Shown: piece after piece, positions 9,660 through 22,200 of the stretch
How positions within the stretch are numbered: the first letter of the stretch is position 1
Layout: every line of letters begins with the position of its first letter
Assembly (NCBI GenBank): GCA_024867545.1
Contig: JANFNE010000013.1
Location: 310,001-374,000, forward strand
From: Phytopythium helicoides
Taxonomy: Eukaryota > Oomycota > Peronosporomycetes > Pythiales > Pythiaceae
Length of the DNA: 64,000 nucleotides
Direction of reading: 5' to 3'
Notes under the pieces: model-generated
Told to the model about the DNA's origin: nothing
Databases searched by the model: none
The model's input: the letters and a program-made list of their open reading frames with translations, nothing else
Translations under genes and position numbers: made by a program

Positions 9660-12600
9660 GCTGCTTCGCTTTCGGGTCGGCGGGAGGGCGGAGGAGGCTC
9701 GGAGCTTGCGCGGGGGCCGGCGACTTGGCGAATGACCCGGTCGGGTGCCGGCGCGGCTCGGAGGCGGCGGAACCCTAGAGAGGCTGTGAAAGATCCATCT
9801 CCCTGGCGTCGAGGGACGGTCCGCGGGGGAGACTCTCTTGGGAATTGTATGCCTTCAACGCGCTTCAAAGTCGAATCCATCACCGCGGCCAGGCTGAGCG
9901 TGATTGGGCGAAAACGCTCGGCGCAAAGAGCAGCCTTGACGGTGGGCGTGTCACCGCGCCGATAACGCGCTCTCAGTGGACTCGGTCGGATGTTGAACCA
10001 AGCGCATACAAGATTCAAGTGATACCGATCCGGTCGGACATGCATACACTGATTTAGCGACGACCATCCGACCCCAAGCACCAAAAACCGCAATGCCCGC
10101 ATTTGGACGTGAAGGGCGCTGCAACTCTCGCGATTTCGGCCAATGGCGCGCCGCTGGCGCGGTGAGTATGCAACCTGGCGCCGCCCGCCGCGTGCGGATT
10201 GCACAATTGGCAGCCTGCGTCGCGGCTCGGGTGGTGGCGGCAATGCGGGGGACGGGCAACGCGAGTGCTGCGTGGAGCTGCCGCCCAAGCACCACACTCC
10301 TTCGCCCTCTCGCTCTCGGCATTGTCAACTCCGAGGGAGCGCGCCTTGCGTGTCAGCCATTGCGCTTTTCTGAAGATACCTTTTCGCGTCGCCCGCCCGC
10401 GTCCGAGCAGCCAGAAGCAGTTGCAGCCGTGTCGGGTGCGAGCCGCTTGCGTTTCGACGGTGCTCGCGCTGCGAGCGCATTGCGGCGGCACGTGGCGACG
10501 CCTCGCCTGCCGATCCGTGTGAGAAATTCACGGTCATCAGCGAGCGTGAAGCGCCGCGGGCAGGTCTCTACCACGATCAGCGTGCATCAGCCGAGTGATG
10601 CACCGGGGCAGGTTCAGCTCGACCAGGTCGAGCGATGCCACGGTGGCATACTCGGCGAAAGTCACGTCGCCACGGCCTTTCATCATCACTCGACTGATGC
10701 ACAAGCGCCGACGCGGTTCTGGTGTTGCGTTTCAAGCGGCTGCAGCAGCGGGCCAGTGGCGCTCGGCGTGTTTTTTTGTTGATTACTCGGAGTTCTTGCA
10801 GGCACTCTCTTGAGGGATGTACTTTACGTCGACACAAATCAACTTCAACTCGTTTTGTTAAACAAATGCTCGACGTGCGCCACGCCGACAGCAGTGTCGA
10901 GTGGTTGGCGCTCATCGTCGCTGCCCAAAGGATGAGTGGACGGTGAGTGAGATGCTGCTCCTCTCCCAGGCGCTCACTGAAGCTACAGTATTGTTCTGAC
11001 GGCACAAGGTGGCTCTCCAAGCAGACTTCGGAACGCATCGAGAGACTCACTTGGGTTGGGTCTGCTTGGGGACGAAAGGTCCCGCCTCATTCGTCGTTGG
11101 CGCAATCTCGGTGTGCGAGAGAGTGATGGCGAGCCACTCATGTCTGGGGCCACAATGTTGACTAGATGACAACCACTATCACATGGATCCGACACCACAA
11201 GTGAACGTTTGGTCGCGACTTGGACTACGTGTCCTTGACCACTTCCGCTGCGCTCCTTATTAGATCACAGCATCGTAACAGCGCGCACGTTGGCGACCTG
11301 GCGACCAAGCGCGCGATCGAAACTGTAGCAACAATTTCGGTCTACCTGAATACTTTTCGCCAGCAAATAATGAGGGCTTGTCGAAGCTAGTGATGAATTC
11401 AACGAGCAGTCCAAGAGCCTGAGGTTTCAAGAAGGTTAGTGTGCTGAGTAAAACACAGCAAGATACCGCGATATACCCCTAAGAGTCTCGAGACGATCGT
11501 AATTTTGAAATGTGCTGGGATGGGTGTATTGATAGGAGACTAACGATTCCAAGCAGATGGAGAGTCAGGAATTTTAGCTGCGAGAACGTTGTGCAAACTG
11601 TGAGCCATAGTGACAGCAAAAACGGCGGTCCCTCAGGGACTAACAATTACGCTCAAGCGTTGTTGCTCGATCAGGTCGCGATTCGCAATCCCGACGATGC
11701 CGTTGAACAGGTTCGGAGGGATCGAGCAGTCATTTGCTTCTACTAGTGGTGGTACTTGGCACAATCGACAAGCGTGGCCCAGCATTGCACGCATGATGGT
11801 ATAACCAATCATTTATTTGGCGATTAGACTTTTCGATCCATTGTAGTTCGAGGCATTACCGGTAGTCGTCAGGCTTCCTTACTAAATCACGCTTAGACGT
11901 CGAAAGTATGGATTGATTCGTGTAGAGATTCACGTTCTGTAGTCCATGTCCATATTTGCTGGTATCGCGTAGATTCACACAGAACGATGGGGACTCCGAA
12001 ATATGGCACATGGAAAGTCGAAGCCAACTAACTAAGGAGTAACGCAACTTAAGGAACTCACGTGTCGGAGCTTGAAAGTTGTGCTTGACGAAGCATTCAC
12101 AAGGTTGGGTCTCTACAATTAGGTGTATCTTCAAAGATGCCCCAGAGGGAATGATACCAGATTGAGATGGTGGGAAGCAAACCCGAGCCGTCGTGTGCCT
12201 ATTTTGTGCAAGACTATAGAAGGTAAGTTTTGTATTGCTCTGTGCACTGGATGAAGCAATTGTCAGACCAATAGAAAACGGAACCAAGCTCTGGAGCCAC
12301 GAGGTTGCCTTCAGGCAGCACACGCAGCTTCTGAAGTAGATTTACAAGCCTGCTCGCGCGAGGTGCTGATTGTGATGCAGCTGGGGTCAGTTTCCCAACT
12401 TATACTATATGATCAGCCAGCAGCATTTCCATCAACTCACAACTGTCATCACTATAGCGAATGAGAATCAAATCGATAGCTGATGGAGCGTTCATTTCGC
12501 GAAGAGGCTGAACATGTTCAATCAGAGTTCCTGACGCGAGTGCAATAGACTCAGATCTATTGCACTCGCGTCAGGAAGTTTTTCAGCGAGTGATAGTGCA

Positions 12601-12863
12601 TGATTCGATCCATTGATGGGAGGCTACATGAGGGTAGGCTAGGTGGGCGCGCCGCCGTTGAGAATTGTCGTGCATTCGATTCCTACCATCGGAGCGACCT
12701 CGACAAGCCCTGCGATGTTGAAGTCTGTTCAACATCTTTGACGTGGTCCACACCCTCGACGTCGTCTTGAAGCTGGGGCCATGTTGTTGATGCATCAAAG
12801 GGCTTTGCCAGAAGGCGACGCCAGCGTTCCAGGATCCCCCGTCCGCATTTAACAACAGCGAGG
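9660..12863. other. 3.2-kb stretch with no supported gene
   Basis: The first 200 bp should hold the pyruvate carboxylase promoter (an ATTGG at about 9903). Reading frames at 10093-10782 (+) and 11856-12323 (-) show no recognisable domain, no plausible splice partners and overlap equally long frames on other strands. From about 10800 to 12800 the base composition is more AT-rich than the coding regions, like old mobile-element or spacer DNA. One perfect hairpin lies at 12528-12577. I see nothing else definable. Confidence 0.4.
12528..12577. repeat. Perfect 21-bp inverted repeat (hairpin)
   Basis: The arm TTCCTGACGCGAGTGCAATA plus one base (12528-12548) is followed by an 8-nt spacer (ACTCAGAT) and its exact reverse complement at 12557-12577. 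The flanks do not extend the match. It lies about 290 bp upstream of the enoyl-CoA isomerase-like gene. Confidence 0.9.
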
Positions 12864-13679
12864 ATGGCGACGTCGGCGGTGATCGAGGGCACGGCGGTGC
12901 GCCGCTACACGCACGGCGCTCACGTGTACGTGGCGGAGATGCGTCGCCCGCGCGTCAAGAACGCGTTCGACGACGCCATGTACCAGCAGCTGATGGCGGC
13001 GATCGACGAGTACGAGGCCAACGACGCGCTGCACGCGCTGGTGCTCACGGGCCACGGCGACTATTTCACGAGCGGCGCCGACATCGAGCAGGCCATGGGC
13101 CGCTACTCTGGCGGATCGACCGAGCTGCCGTCGCAGGGCGAGCCCAAGAAGTTCATGCACAAGCTGCTCGGGTGCTCCAAGCTCGTCGTGGCGGCCGTCA
13201 ACGGCCCCGCCATCGGCATCGGCGTCACGCTGCTGCTGCACTGCGACATCGTGTTTGCCAACGACAAGGCCACCTTCTGGACCCCCTTCATGCGCATCGG
13301 CATCGTGCCCGAGTTCGCCTCCTCCTACACGTTCCCACACGTGCTCGGCGCCGCCGTGGCCAACGACCTGCTGCTGCGCTCCAAGCAGATCGACGTGCAG
13401 CGCGCGCTCGCGTGCGGTCTCGTTGGCCAGCTGCTTCCCACCGCCAACTTCCTCGAGCATGTCTTTGCCGAGCTCGAGCCGCTCGTCAGCGTCCCACTCA
13501 CCGCGCGCAACCTGCCGGCATACAAGAAGATCAACCGCCGCGTGCGCGACCCGTTCGTGCGCGAGGCTCTCGTCGCCGAGTACGAGGAGCTCGACCGCCG
13601 CTTCAAGGCCGGCGAGACGCGCAGTGCTGCCGTTGCGCTCTTCAAGAAGCTGCGCCCCAAGAGCGCCAGCCACCTGTAA
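12864..13679 (+). CDS. Peroxisomal enoyl-CoA hydratase/isomerase (ECI2-like)
   Basis: This intronless crotonase-fold protein of 271 aa has the oxyanion-hole segments YFTSGADI and AAVNGPAIGIGVTLLLHCD, and GIVPEFASSYTFP, where the Glu sits as in the catalytic position of delta3,delta2-enoyl-CoA isomerases. The second Glu of true hydratases is not apparent. It ends in Ser-His-Leu, an accepted variant of the C-terminal peroxisomal signal PTS1. The likely role is shifting cis/trans-3 double bonds to trans-2 during peroxisomal beta-oxidation of unsaturated fatty acids. The start (MATSAVIEG) has good context (GAGGATGGCG). A strong match to the isomerase subgroup is inferred from motifs only; a hydratase with another substrate is possible. 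Confidence 0.85.
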   Translation: MATSAVIEGTAVRRYTHGAHVYVAEMRRPRVKNAFDDAMYQQLMAAIDEYEANDALHALVLTGHGDYFTSGADIEQAMGRYSGGSTELPSQGEPKKFMHKLLGCSKLVVAAVNGPAIGIGVTLLLHCDIVFANDKATFWTPFMRIGIVPEFASSYTFPHVLGAAVANDLLLRSKQIDVQRALACGLVGQLLPTANFLEHVFAELEPLVSVPLTARNLPAYKKINRRVRDPFVREALVAEYEELDRRFKAGETRSAAVALFKKLRPKSASHL

Positions 13680-13847
13680 GCTGGACGCGGTAGGCTTTGG
13701 GAAACCAGAAAACATGACCCGCTCCGGTGAACGGCATGTGTGTCTGCATGGAACAGAGTCTCCTTGGATGGCAAAAATGATTTGAGACTCAATGAATACT
13801 TCTACTGGTGTGGGTGGTATACTTGCTATCGATACGGACGCAGTCCG

Positions 13848-15785
13848 TTACTGTGCTAATGCGATGACGCCACTAGATTCGTAGTAATGGATCAGTTGCA
13901 GCTTCTTCATCTCGTCGATAGCTTTCCTGCCTTCCTCCACGGTTGGACAGCTCTGCAGATTGTTGAACACATTCAAACTCGTCAGAAATATATAGGCACA
14001 GATCACCAACTTCGCAGGACCACTTACTTGAAGGAACTCTTGCAGCCCCACCGTTTTCAACGAGACTTGGCTGCTCGAGTCAGTCGATTCTCGTCCCGAG
14101 GGAGATCCACCAGACGATGACCGCCGATCGGGGGACAGCTGCTGGAATAGCCGCGTCATCAGCGTGCCTATGCTTGGAGTCGGTGCCAGGGTTCGAAGAA
14201 GAGAGTGCAGCCGCACACCGTTCGAGGTCAGCTGTGAAGTGAGCTCCTGCAGCTTGTCTTGTAGCTGCGCACAATTAGCAATAAAGGTTAACTCCCAGGG
14301 CAATCGTTGTACAAACACACAAGCTTACGTACATGTGAGATTTCCGCCTTGACTTCATCTCGTTCCTCCTCGTACTGCGACTTGAGTGTTGTAGTCTACC
14401 GATGTTTGGACATGCGCAAACATTAACAACGAGGTCGCAAAGAGATACAGCATCCACCAAGCAGTAGGCTACCTCGAGCTTTGCGTTGATGGCGTCTCTC
14501 GTCTCACGCAGCAAAGTAATTTCTTGCCTCAGCTCCGACACTTCTGCACTCAGCTGACCCTCTAAATGCTCCAGGCGCTCCTGTTCCGTGCGTGCATTCT
14601 CCTCTTCCCGACGCTTAGCCTGCTCATCTTCCTCTTCCATTTCAGCAAACAGGTTCTGTAGCTGCCGAATATCGGCTGTGTACACTTCAAGTTGCTCCTG
14701 CAAATGAACAAGTATCCCGGTCAGATTGCTTCCATCTACACCCGCTTGAGGGGGCATTCTTGCCTGGGCTTGGGCGTTATCGTGTGAGAGACTCTCATGC
14801 CGAGACTTTTTCTGCGCTTTTCGCTGCTCGCGCTCCTCACGACGGCGCTTGCGGTTTTCCTCCTTGGCAGATCGTTCCTTCTCAATATCCTGCATTGAGA
14901 TTTGAAGTCAGCACGGTTACTTGGCTCCTTCCAACTGCGGCAACCCACACACCTGCTTCAGCTCCTCTGCCTGGTCCTCAAGCTCCTTCAGCATCCGAGC
15001 ATACTCTTCCTGCACATATCAATGCATCATCGAACGATGAGTACGCGATCGCTGCGACAAAGTTATCCTTGCACGTCCAGCACAACACGAACCTGGATGT
15101 CCATGTTTCGGCTTGATACGAGTTCGCGGAACTATGTGCATCAAGGCAGAGCTCACATCAGTCCACACCTTTCCCTACTGATGTAGCAATTGAACAAGAT
15201 AGCCGCACATGTTCTGACCGCCGCCGAAGCTCCTTCTCCATGCGGGTCTTAGTCACCTCTAGCCGCTCGGCTGCCTCAGTTCCTGCGATTCGCGATGAGT
15301 GAGCCCTCCACACGCGAAATCACATCAATGCGCTCGAATAGCACGACCACCTACCTAGCTCGAACAACTTCTCGAACTGCTGCTCGGGGGTGTCCTCCTC
15401 GTTCGCCGTACCCGCCGGCACGATAGCCAGCTTCGACTTCTGCTCGATATTCAAAGAATGAGGACCCTGCCCCCTTCCTCGAAAAGATAATCCACATAAA
15501 CGCACCAGGGATGGCATTTCTGAAGCTGGCAGGTCGCGTTTCATACCCTCGACATACTTGCCGAGCCGCGCGTCCGCGAGCCGCAGCTGAGAAATCACAA
15601 GACAGCCCATCGGTTAGAGAACGCCAGCGTTTCCAAGGATGCAGGCACTCGGGAAAGGCGAGCGAGCCCTCCATCGATAGCGCTTGAGCAAATCTATGCG
15701 CTGGTGAGGACGTTGACCGCACCTTGTCGCTACAGGCCGCGAGCTGCAGCACACACTTGAGCAGTCCACCTTCCACGTCCGCCAT
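13848..15785 (-). CDS. Nine-exon coiled-coil protein, function unknown
   Basis: Minus-strand exons, in order: 15785-15723, 15586-15506, 15439-15355, 15282-15209, 15009-14953, 14889-14473, 14395-14333, 14264-14028 and 13952-13848. All junctions are GT-AG and phase-consistent, giving 393 aa. The start is MADVEGGLLKCVLQLAACSD. A long charged coiled coil runs from about residue 75 to 270 (for example KERSAKEENRKRRREEREQR, then LEGQLSAEVSELRQEITLLR). A Ser-rich linker and a short helix (EGRKAIDEMKKLQLIHYY) end the protein. There is no transmembrane segment and no zinc or nucleotide-binding motif. The high intron count and the AT-rich promoter shared with eIF2A suggest a housekeeping structural gene. 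I do not recognise the family. Confidence 0.75.
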
Positions 15786-16001
15786 GTTGGTTCGTCCAGT
15801 TTCAAAGTGGGCGGGAAAAACCACGAGTGTATATATCTAAAATTCAATATTTCTATGTGTCTATGACATATTTAACGCTTATATGGGATCTATAAATATA
15901 ATTATATATTCTAAAGTGTAATAGTCAGGTCGATGTGGAGGATGGAAGGACGCCAACCAAATCAGCGGCACGCAAAGCAATCCCCCACCAAGGCAGCAAG
16001 C
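15786..16001. promoter_or_regulatory. AT-rich divergent promoter
   Basis: This 216-bp gap lies between divergent start codons (coiled-coil gene at 15785, eIF2A at 16002). The block at about 15830-15925 is strikingly AT-rich, with TATATATC, TATAAATATAATTATATATT and ATATTTCTA, in contrast to GC-rich surroundings. The function is inferred. Confidence 0.45.
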
Positions 16002-18221
16002 ATGGCAGGTACGCGGCGCTGCTCGGCCGGTGCGCGTCCTCAGGAGGCGCCCAGACGCTCGTCAAGCCTATTGAGACGTCCTCGGTGCTCTGCCGCGCAT
16101 TTTGATGCCTTTACGGGCTCTTGAGGCGCGCTCTATCGCGCAAAAAAGTATCTTTGTTACATCGCATACTGACGCTTTCTGTGGGTCTGCAGCGAGTCTG
16201 CCGAGAACCAAGCTCTTCCTGCGCGGCAAGACGGGCGTCGAGTCCATCTGGGGCCCGCCCTCGTCCTCCAAGGACATTGACACCGTCAAGGTCGAGCGCG
16301 ATGCCGGCTTCGATGCGCCTGCCGCTGACATTATGGAGTTCAGCGCCGATGGCAGCAAGGTCGTGCTCGTGAGCACCGCCACTGGCTTCACGGTCCGAGA
16401 CACCGAGACGTACGTGGCATACTGTGCGTATCGATTGCTACCGCACGTGGCAACCGTCTCACCGATAACTTCATCTGGTGTCATGTAGTGCCGAGGTGCT
16501 CGTGCAAGTGGAGAACGCTGGGATCCAGGCCGTGGCGTGGTCGCCGCTTGGCTCGCACCTCCTCACTTGGCAGCGCCCGCAAAAGGCCGAGGGCGACGTG
16601 GAGCCGCGTGGTAACCTTATTGTTTGGAATGCCACGACGGGAGAGCGCGCCGCTGACTTCCCGCAGAAATCCTACTCGCGTGATGTAAGCAAACGCTCGA
16701 GATGGTGGTCGCAACTATTTGTGCTGATTTAGAGCGTGCTGATTGGGTCTGTAGGCTTGGCCGTCGCTCCAGTGGTCGTCGGATGAGACGATCTGCGGAC
16801 GCCAGAGCGCGAACGGCGTCGTCCTGTACAGCGGCCGCGACGTTGGCGCTGGTCAGGTTGGACAGGTAGTTTTGCCTGGCACGACGGCGTTCAGCATTGC
16901 TCCTGGTGCCGCTCCGTACAAGATTGCGCTGTTCGTTCCGGAGAAGAAGGGCAAGCCCGCGAGTGTGAAGATCTACCAGTTCCCGGGCGGCCTCGACACG
17001 GTTGTGGCATCCAAGAGCTTCTACAAGGCGCAAGACGTGAAACTCAAGTGGTCTCCTTCGGGTAGCGCGCTCATCATCGAGACTCGCACGGATGTCGACA
17101 CGTCTGGCAAATCGTACTACGGCGAGACTGGGCTCTTCTTCCTGCAGAGCGACGGTCAGTACGACTGCATTGTGCCGCTCACCAAGCCAGGACAGGTCCA
17201 CGACGTTCAATGGGACCCGACTGGCCGCGGTTTTGTAGTGCTTGCTGGCCCCATGCCGTGCAACGCGACGCTCTACGACAACAAAGCTGTGCCGGTGTTC
17301 GAGTTTGGTGCGGCCCCGCGCAACCACGTGAGCTGGAGCCCGCACGGTCGCTTCTTGTGTATCGCTGGCTTTGGCAACCTCCGCGGTGACATGGACTTCT
17401 GGGAGCGCAACAAGCTCAAGAAGATGGGCTCGGCCAACTCGAACTCGGCCACGACGTTTGCCTGGTCGCCGGACAGCCGATACTTCGCGACGGCCACGAC
17501 CTTCCCCCGTCTGCGTGTCGACAACGGCTTCAAGATCTTTACGTACGACGGCACTGGACCAATCCACCAGGAGGACCGTGCTGAGCTGTACGACATGAAG
17601 TTCCGTCCTGCGAGCCCAGAGACGTACCCGAACCGGCCGCAGTCGCCTCGCCGCAAGGACGGCGGGAGCAGCTTCTCAGAGAGTGCCGCTGCGGCTCCTC
17701 CTGCACCGGCAAAGCCTCAAGCGTACCGTCCGCCCAACTCGACCGGCGCACTGGCCGCGCTTATGCGGAAAGAGGAGGGTGGCTCGCGCAAGCTTGACCG
17801 CAACAAGTATGCGCCTCCGCGCGCCGCAGCTCCCGTGGGTGGCTCGATCCCTGGAGCCCCGCGTCCTATCCCTGGCATGTCGGCCCCTGCAGCTCCCAAG
17901 AAGCTGAGCAAGAGTGCGCGGAAGAAGAAGGCGCAGGAGGCCGCGGAGGCTCGTGCTGCCGTCGAGGAGGCTCTTGCGAAGGTGACTGGCGGAGCCAAGC
18001 CGGATGCCGAGGAGCCGAAGAAGGAGGAGACGGCTCCTGAGCCAGTGGAGCTCACGCCCGAGGAGAAGCAGAAGAAGCTCAAGGGCCTCAACAAGAAGCT
18101 GAAGCAGATTGACGCGCTGAAGGAGAAGTTGGCCAAGGGCGAGTCGCTGAACGAGGACCAGGAGCAGAAGCTCAAGGGCGAGCAGGCGCTGCGGGACGAG
18201 ATCGCGCAGCTCTCCATTTAG
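16002..18221 (+). CDS. EIF2A: Eukaryotic translation initiation factor 2A
   Basis: Exons 16002-16008, 16193-16409, 16489-16684 and 16755-18221 give 628 aa. The first exon is only 7 coding bases (ATGGCAG); an upstream in-frame ATG at 15933 would lengthen it, but 16002 has the better context (AGCATGG). The protein is the eIF2A beta-propeller: LPRTKLFLRGKTGVESIWG, AVAWSPLGSHLLTW, WPSLQWSSDETICGR, VQWDPTGRGFVVLAGPMP, NHVSWSPHGRFLCIAGFGNL and FAWSPDSRYFATATT. A basic linker (PRRKDGGSS, KSARKKKAQEA) and a C-terminal charged helix (PEEKQKKLKGLNKKLKQID) follow. Known members deliver initiator tRNA in a GTP-independent way and favour non-AUG or stress translation. The length is a little over the animal 585 aa. 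Confidence 0.92.
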
Positions 18222-19224
18222 ACCCCGTGCAGTCGTTCGAGTCTAGCGCGAGAGACGCCGTGGTAGGAGACAAGCAGGGTGTATAGAGCGAGAGGAGCGA
18301 ATCGCTCCCATCGATGCCGTTCCAAATGAAAGCAGCAAAGTGCAGATGATGTCCATTGCCATGCATGCAGTCTCCTACCTCGACAGCTGCACATGAAGCC
18401 AAACAAAGTGGCTGCTGCAACAACGACTCAAAAGAAAAAGCAGAAGTGCCCGTACAATCAATCGGCCATGAGACGGTGTTGTTGTTGATGTTGAGCGCCC
18501 CATGATGATGATGGCTCGGGTGCATAGCGAAGAAGAAGAGGGTGCTTGGTCAAGTCACTCGTACTTGTGTCGATGGATACATTTCATCCTGACCGCTATT
18601 TTAGCCACTCAAAAAATCAGCGCAAGCAACAACGGAATAAGGGAAGGTTTGGCGCCCAGGACGCCACGCACAGTAGCGGATCCTGCCTTCAGGCGATTTT
18701 CTATTGGTCTTCAAGGCGACGGCAATTGTACGTTTTTCGTCAAACCGGCTGCATCTCGAGGCCATTTGTTGGGAACCCGATGCTTTGTTTTGTGCTGGGG
18801 TTTCTAATCGCTGCGTCGTGTTTCGAAGCGTTAGTGTCTGGTCGAGCAGACAGGCAGCGCAACCTACAAATTCCAAGTGTTGATTGCGTACGTCTGTTTG
18901 CGTGGAGCGCTCACTTAGCAACGATAGACATAGAAAAGAAATGATTGTCAATTTGACGGCCCACTTTCGAACTGGCGCGGCAGCGGGAACCAAGTGCCCC
19001 CCTCGGCCGCCGCCCTCGCCGGGAGAAAAGCGCGGCGCACAACCGAATACGCGGCGGCGCGGCGACTCGACGAGCGGACGAGAGCGGGAGCGCGCGGCTT
19101 TCTTTTCGATCCGTCGCCCATCGCGCACCTCCCCGTCCGGCGCGAGTGCCTCGGAGAAGAAGAGCAACGAAGAGAAAGGCAGCGCGAGCGAGGAGACCCG
19201 TCGAGGGAGAGGCCGCGAGCAACC
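18222..19224. other. Intergenic region upstream of myosin
   Basis: About 1 kb between eIF2A and the myosin start. The last 230 bp can be translated in frame with myosin but has poor, Arg-rich content and starts without ATG, so it is treated as 5' leader. I see no other gene. Confidence 0.4.
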
Positions 19225-22200
19225 ATGAAGGACCTGTTGATGGTGGAGGCCGTGGACGAGCAGCACATCGTGGATGAGCTCGTCACGCGCTACCGCCAGG
19301 GATACGTCTACACGTTCCTCGGCCCCGTGCTGATCGCCATGAACCCGTACAAGCTGCTGCGCCAGAAGGACGGCAAGACGTCCATCTACGCGCCAAACAT
19401 GATCAGCGAGTTCTCGGGCAAGGAGCTGCACGTGAGCGAGCCGCACCCGTTCGCCATCGCAGAGAGCGCCTACACCAACCTCATGCGCTTCGGGCTAGAC
19501 CAGAGCCTGCTCATCACGGGCGAGTCGGGTAGTGGCAAGACCGAGACCTCTAAGCACGTCATGCGCTACCTCACCTCCATCAGCACGCGCTCGCGCTCCA
19601 AGAGCGCCGTCATCGCCAACCGCCGCATGTCGGTCGAGCAGCGCAAGGAGGCCGATGAGATGACCAGTCACGTCACGGACGTGCTCTGGGGCAGCAACCC
19701 CGTGCTCGAGGCCTTCGGCAACGCGCAGACCATCCGCAACAACAACAGCAGTCGCTTCGGAAAGTACATTGTCCTGCAGATGAACCGCGTCGGACAGGTC
19801 ATCGGCGGATACATTGACAACTACCTGCTGGAACGAAGCCGCATCATCCACCAGGCCGAGGGCGAGCGCAACTTTCACGCATTCTACCAGATGATCGCTG
19901 GCGCCAACGACACGGATCGCCAGGCGTGGCGCCTCCCGGATTCGCCGGAGGAATTCGACTTCCTCAACAATGCTGACTCTAAGATTGAGGGCGTCGACGA
20001 CGCCGCCGAGTACAAGAATGTGCGCGCCAACATGCAGGCCGTCGGCATCTCCGACGAAGAGCAGCACGCCATCTACCAGCAGCTCGCGGCGATTCTCTGG
20101 ATTGGCAACATCCGCTTCAAGCAGACGACCGACGAGGCGCACAACCCGTGCGCTGTGATCGACGAGGAGGGTGCCCGTCTGGCGCTCAAGAACGCTGCTG
20201 AGCTTATGGGTATCGAACCTGACAAGCTCGAGGCGTTGCTGACGTACCGCATTGTTAACATCTACCGCGAGGACCAGAAGGTGCTGTTTGACGCGCGCCA
20301 GGCGAAGAAGGTCTCGGACTCGATTGCACGCTCGCTCTACGAAAAGATCTTCAACTGGATTGTAGCGCGCATCAACAAGAACGTGGCGTGCAGCTCACGC
20401 AGCATCAGCAACAGCATCGGTATCCTCGATATCTACGGTTTTGAAATCTTTGAGGTGAACGCGTTCGAGCAGCTCTGCATCAATTACGTGAACGAGAAGC
20501 TGCAGCAGCTCTTCATCAGCCAGACGCTCGAGACCGAGCAGGAGGGATACCGCCGCGAGGGCCTCAGCTGGCAGAACATTACGTTCTTCAACAACCAGGT
20601 TGTGTGCGACCTGATTGAGGACCAGAAGACGCACGGTATCTTCCCTCTTCTCGACGAACAGTGCGCGATCGCTCGTCTTTCGGACCTTGAGCTGATTGAA
20701 CGCTACAACGCGTCGCACTCAAAGAACCCGCACTACATTGCGTCACGCACGCGTGGCCCGTACTTCGGCATCCAGCACTACGCCGGCAAGGTCGAGTACG
20801 ATGTGACGCTTTTCTTCGATGCAAATGTGGACACGTTCTTCAATGACCTCCAGAACGGTATGGAGGAGTCGACGAACGCCTTTGTGCGTGAAGTCTTCCT
20901 TGACAACCGCACGAATAAGGAGAAGCTGAAGCGTCCGCCGTCGACGTCTCAGCAGTTCCGCGCGCAAGTGGCTGAGCTGCTGAAGAAGCTCGATGGCTGT
21001 AACCCGCACTACATTCGCTGTATCAAGCCGAACGAGAAGAAGGCCCCGCTGGTCGTGAACCGCACCATCGTTGCGGAGCAAGTGCGTTACCTGGGTCTCG
21101 TTGAGAACTTGAGTGTGCGCCGCCAGGGTTTCTGCTATAGCGAGTTGTACAGCACGTTCATCAAGCGCTACAACTTCCTTTCGACGGCGACGTGGCCTAC
21201 GGCGAAGTCTCACTCGTCCCGCCAGGCTGCAGTTGACCTTCTGACGTCGCCGAATATGGGCGTGATGGACCCGGAGACGAAGCAGCTGGTTCCATTTGAG
21301 GAGGACTCGAAGACGCTGGGTTGCTTCTCGCTCGGCCGCAACCGCATCTTCCTGCGTCACCCTCAGGCGTTGTCGGCGCTCGAGATTGCGCGTGAGAACC
21401 GCATCCCGGCGATCGTGAACATCCTCGAGAACGCTTGGCGCCGCTACAACAACCGTATTGCGCTGGCCAAGTTCATTGCGGCGCAGAAGGAGCTTTTTGC
21501 CGCGTACGATGCCGTGTACGAGAATTGCCAAGACCGTCGCAAACGCCGCCCAGGTGCCAACAACAAGGAGAAGGTTGCCACGCTTTATGGCGAATGGAAC
21601 GCTCTGGCAGACAAGCTCATCGTCAAGGAGAAGAGCCGACTCGTCAAGCAGCTGGCGGAGCAGGAGAAGCTGAACTCGATCGTGTTCGTGCAGAGCTATA
21701 TCCATGCACGCACACAGCGCCGTGAGTTCCTGAAGATTCGCAACGCGCAGATCGTGTTCAGTAAGCTGTACCGCGGCCTCAAGACGCGCAAGCAGATGAC
21801 GAACGCTCTGTGGCGTTCGTGCAAGGTGGCGCTGCTGGGTGTGCGCACAGAGTTCGAGCGGTACCTCGGCAAGAAGAAGCGCCGTCGTGACTCGCTTGAC
21901 CGCGAGTACAAGGGCGATTACATCGGTGTCAACACGTACCCGGCGTACGCGTCGCTGCTGCAGTCGAAGGGCATGCAGAAGCTGCTCTTCCTGGGCCAGG
22001 TCGAGAAGGTGAACGAGAGCTTCAAGCACCAGCCGCGCGTGCTCATGATCGGCGAGAAGCAGATCTACAACCTGAAGGCGGACAAGATCCATCAACCTAA
22101 GGAGCGCCGCATGATTGAAATGTCGCGCGTGACGGGTGTGTCGCTGAGTAACCAGCCCGACAACTACCTGTTTATCCACGTCAAGGGTGAGCCGGACCTG

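Noticed and set aside
6039..9965. A 1308-codon open frame opposite pyruvate carboxylase
   Set aside because: Strong G/C bias at third positions of the real gene removes stop codons from the antisense strand; the translation is low-complexity (His/Arg/Val/Leu) with no domain.
10093..10782. A 229-codon frame upstream of pyruvate carboxylase
   Set aside because: Overlaps several equally long frames on both strands, with no domain, no splice partners and Arg/Ala-rich composition.
18994..19224. A 77-residue N-terminal extension of the myosin
   Set aside because: It has no ATG start, Arg/Glu-rich random composition, and myosin homology begins at the ATG at 19225.
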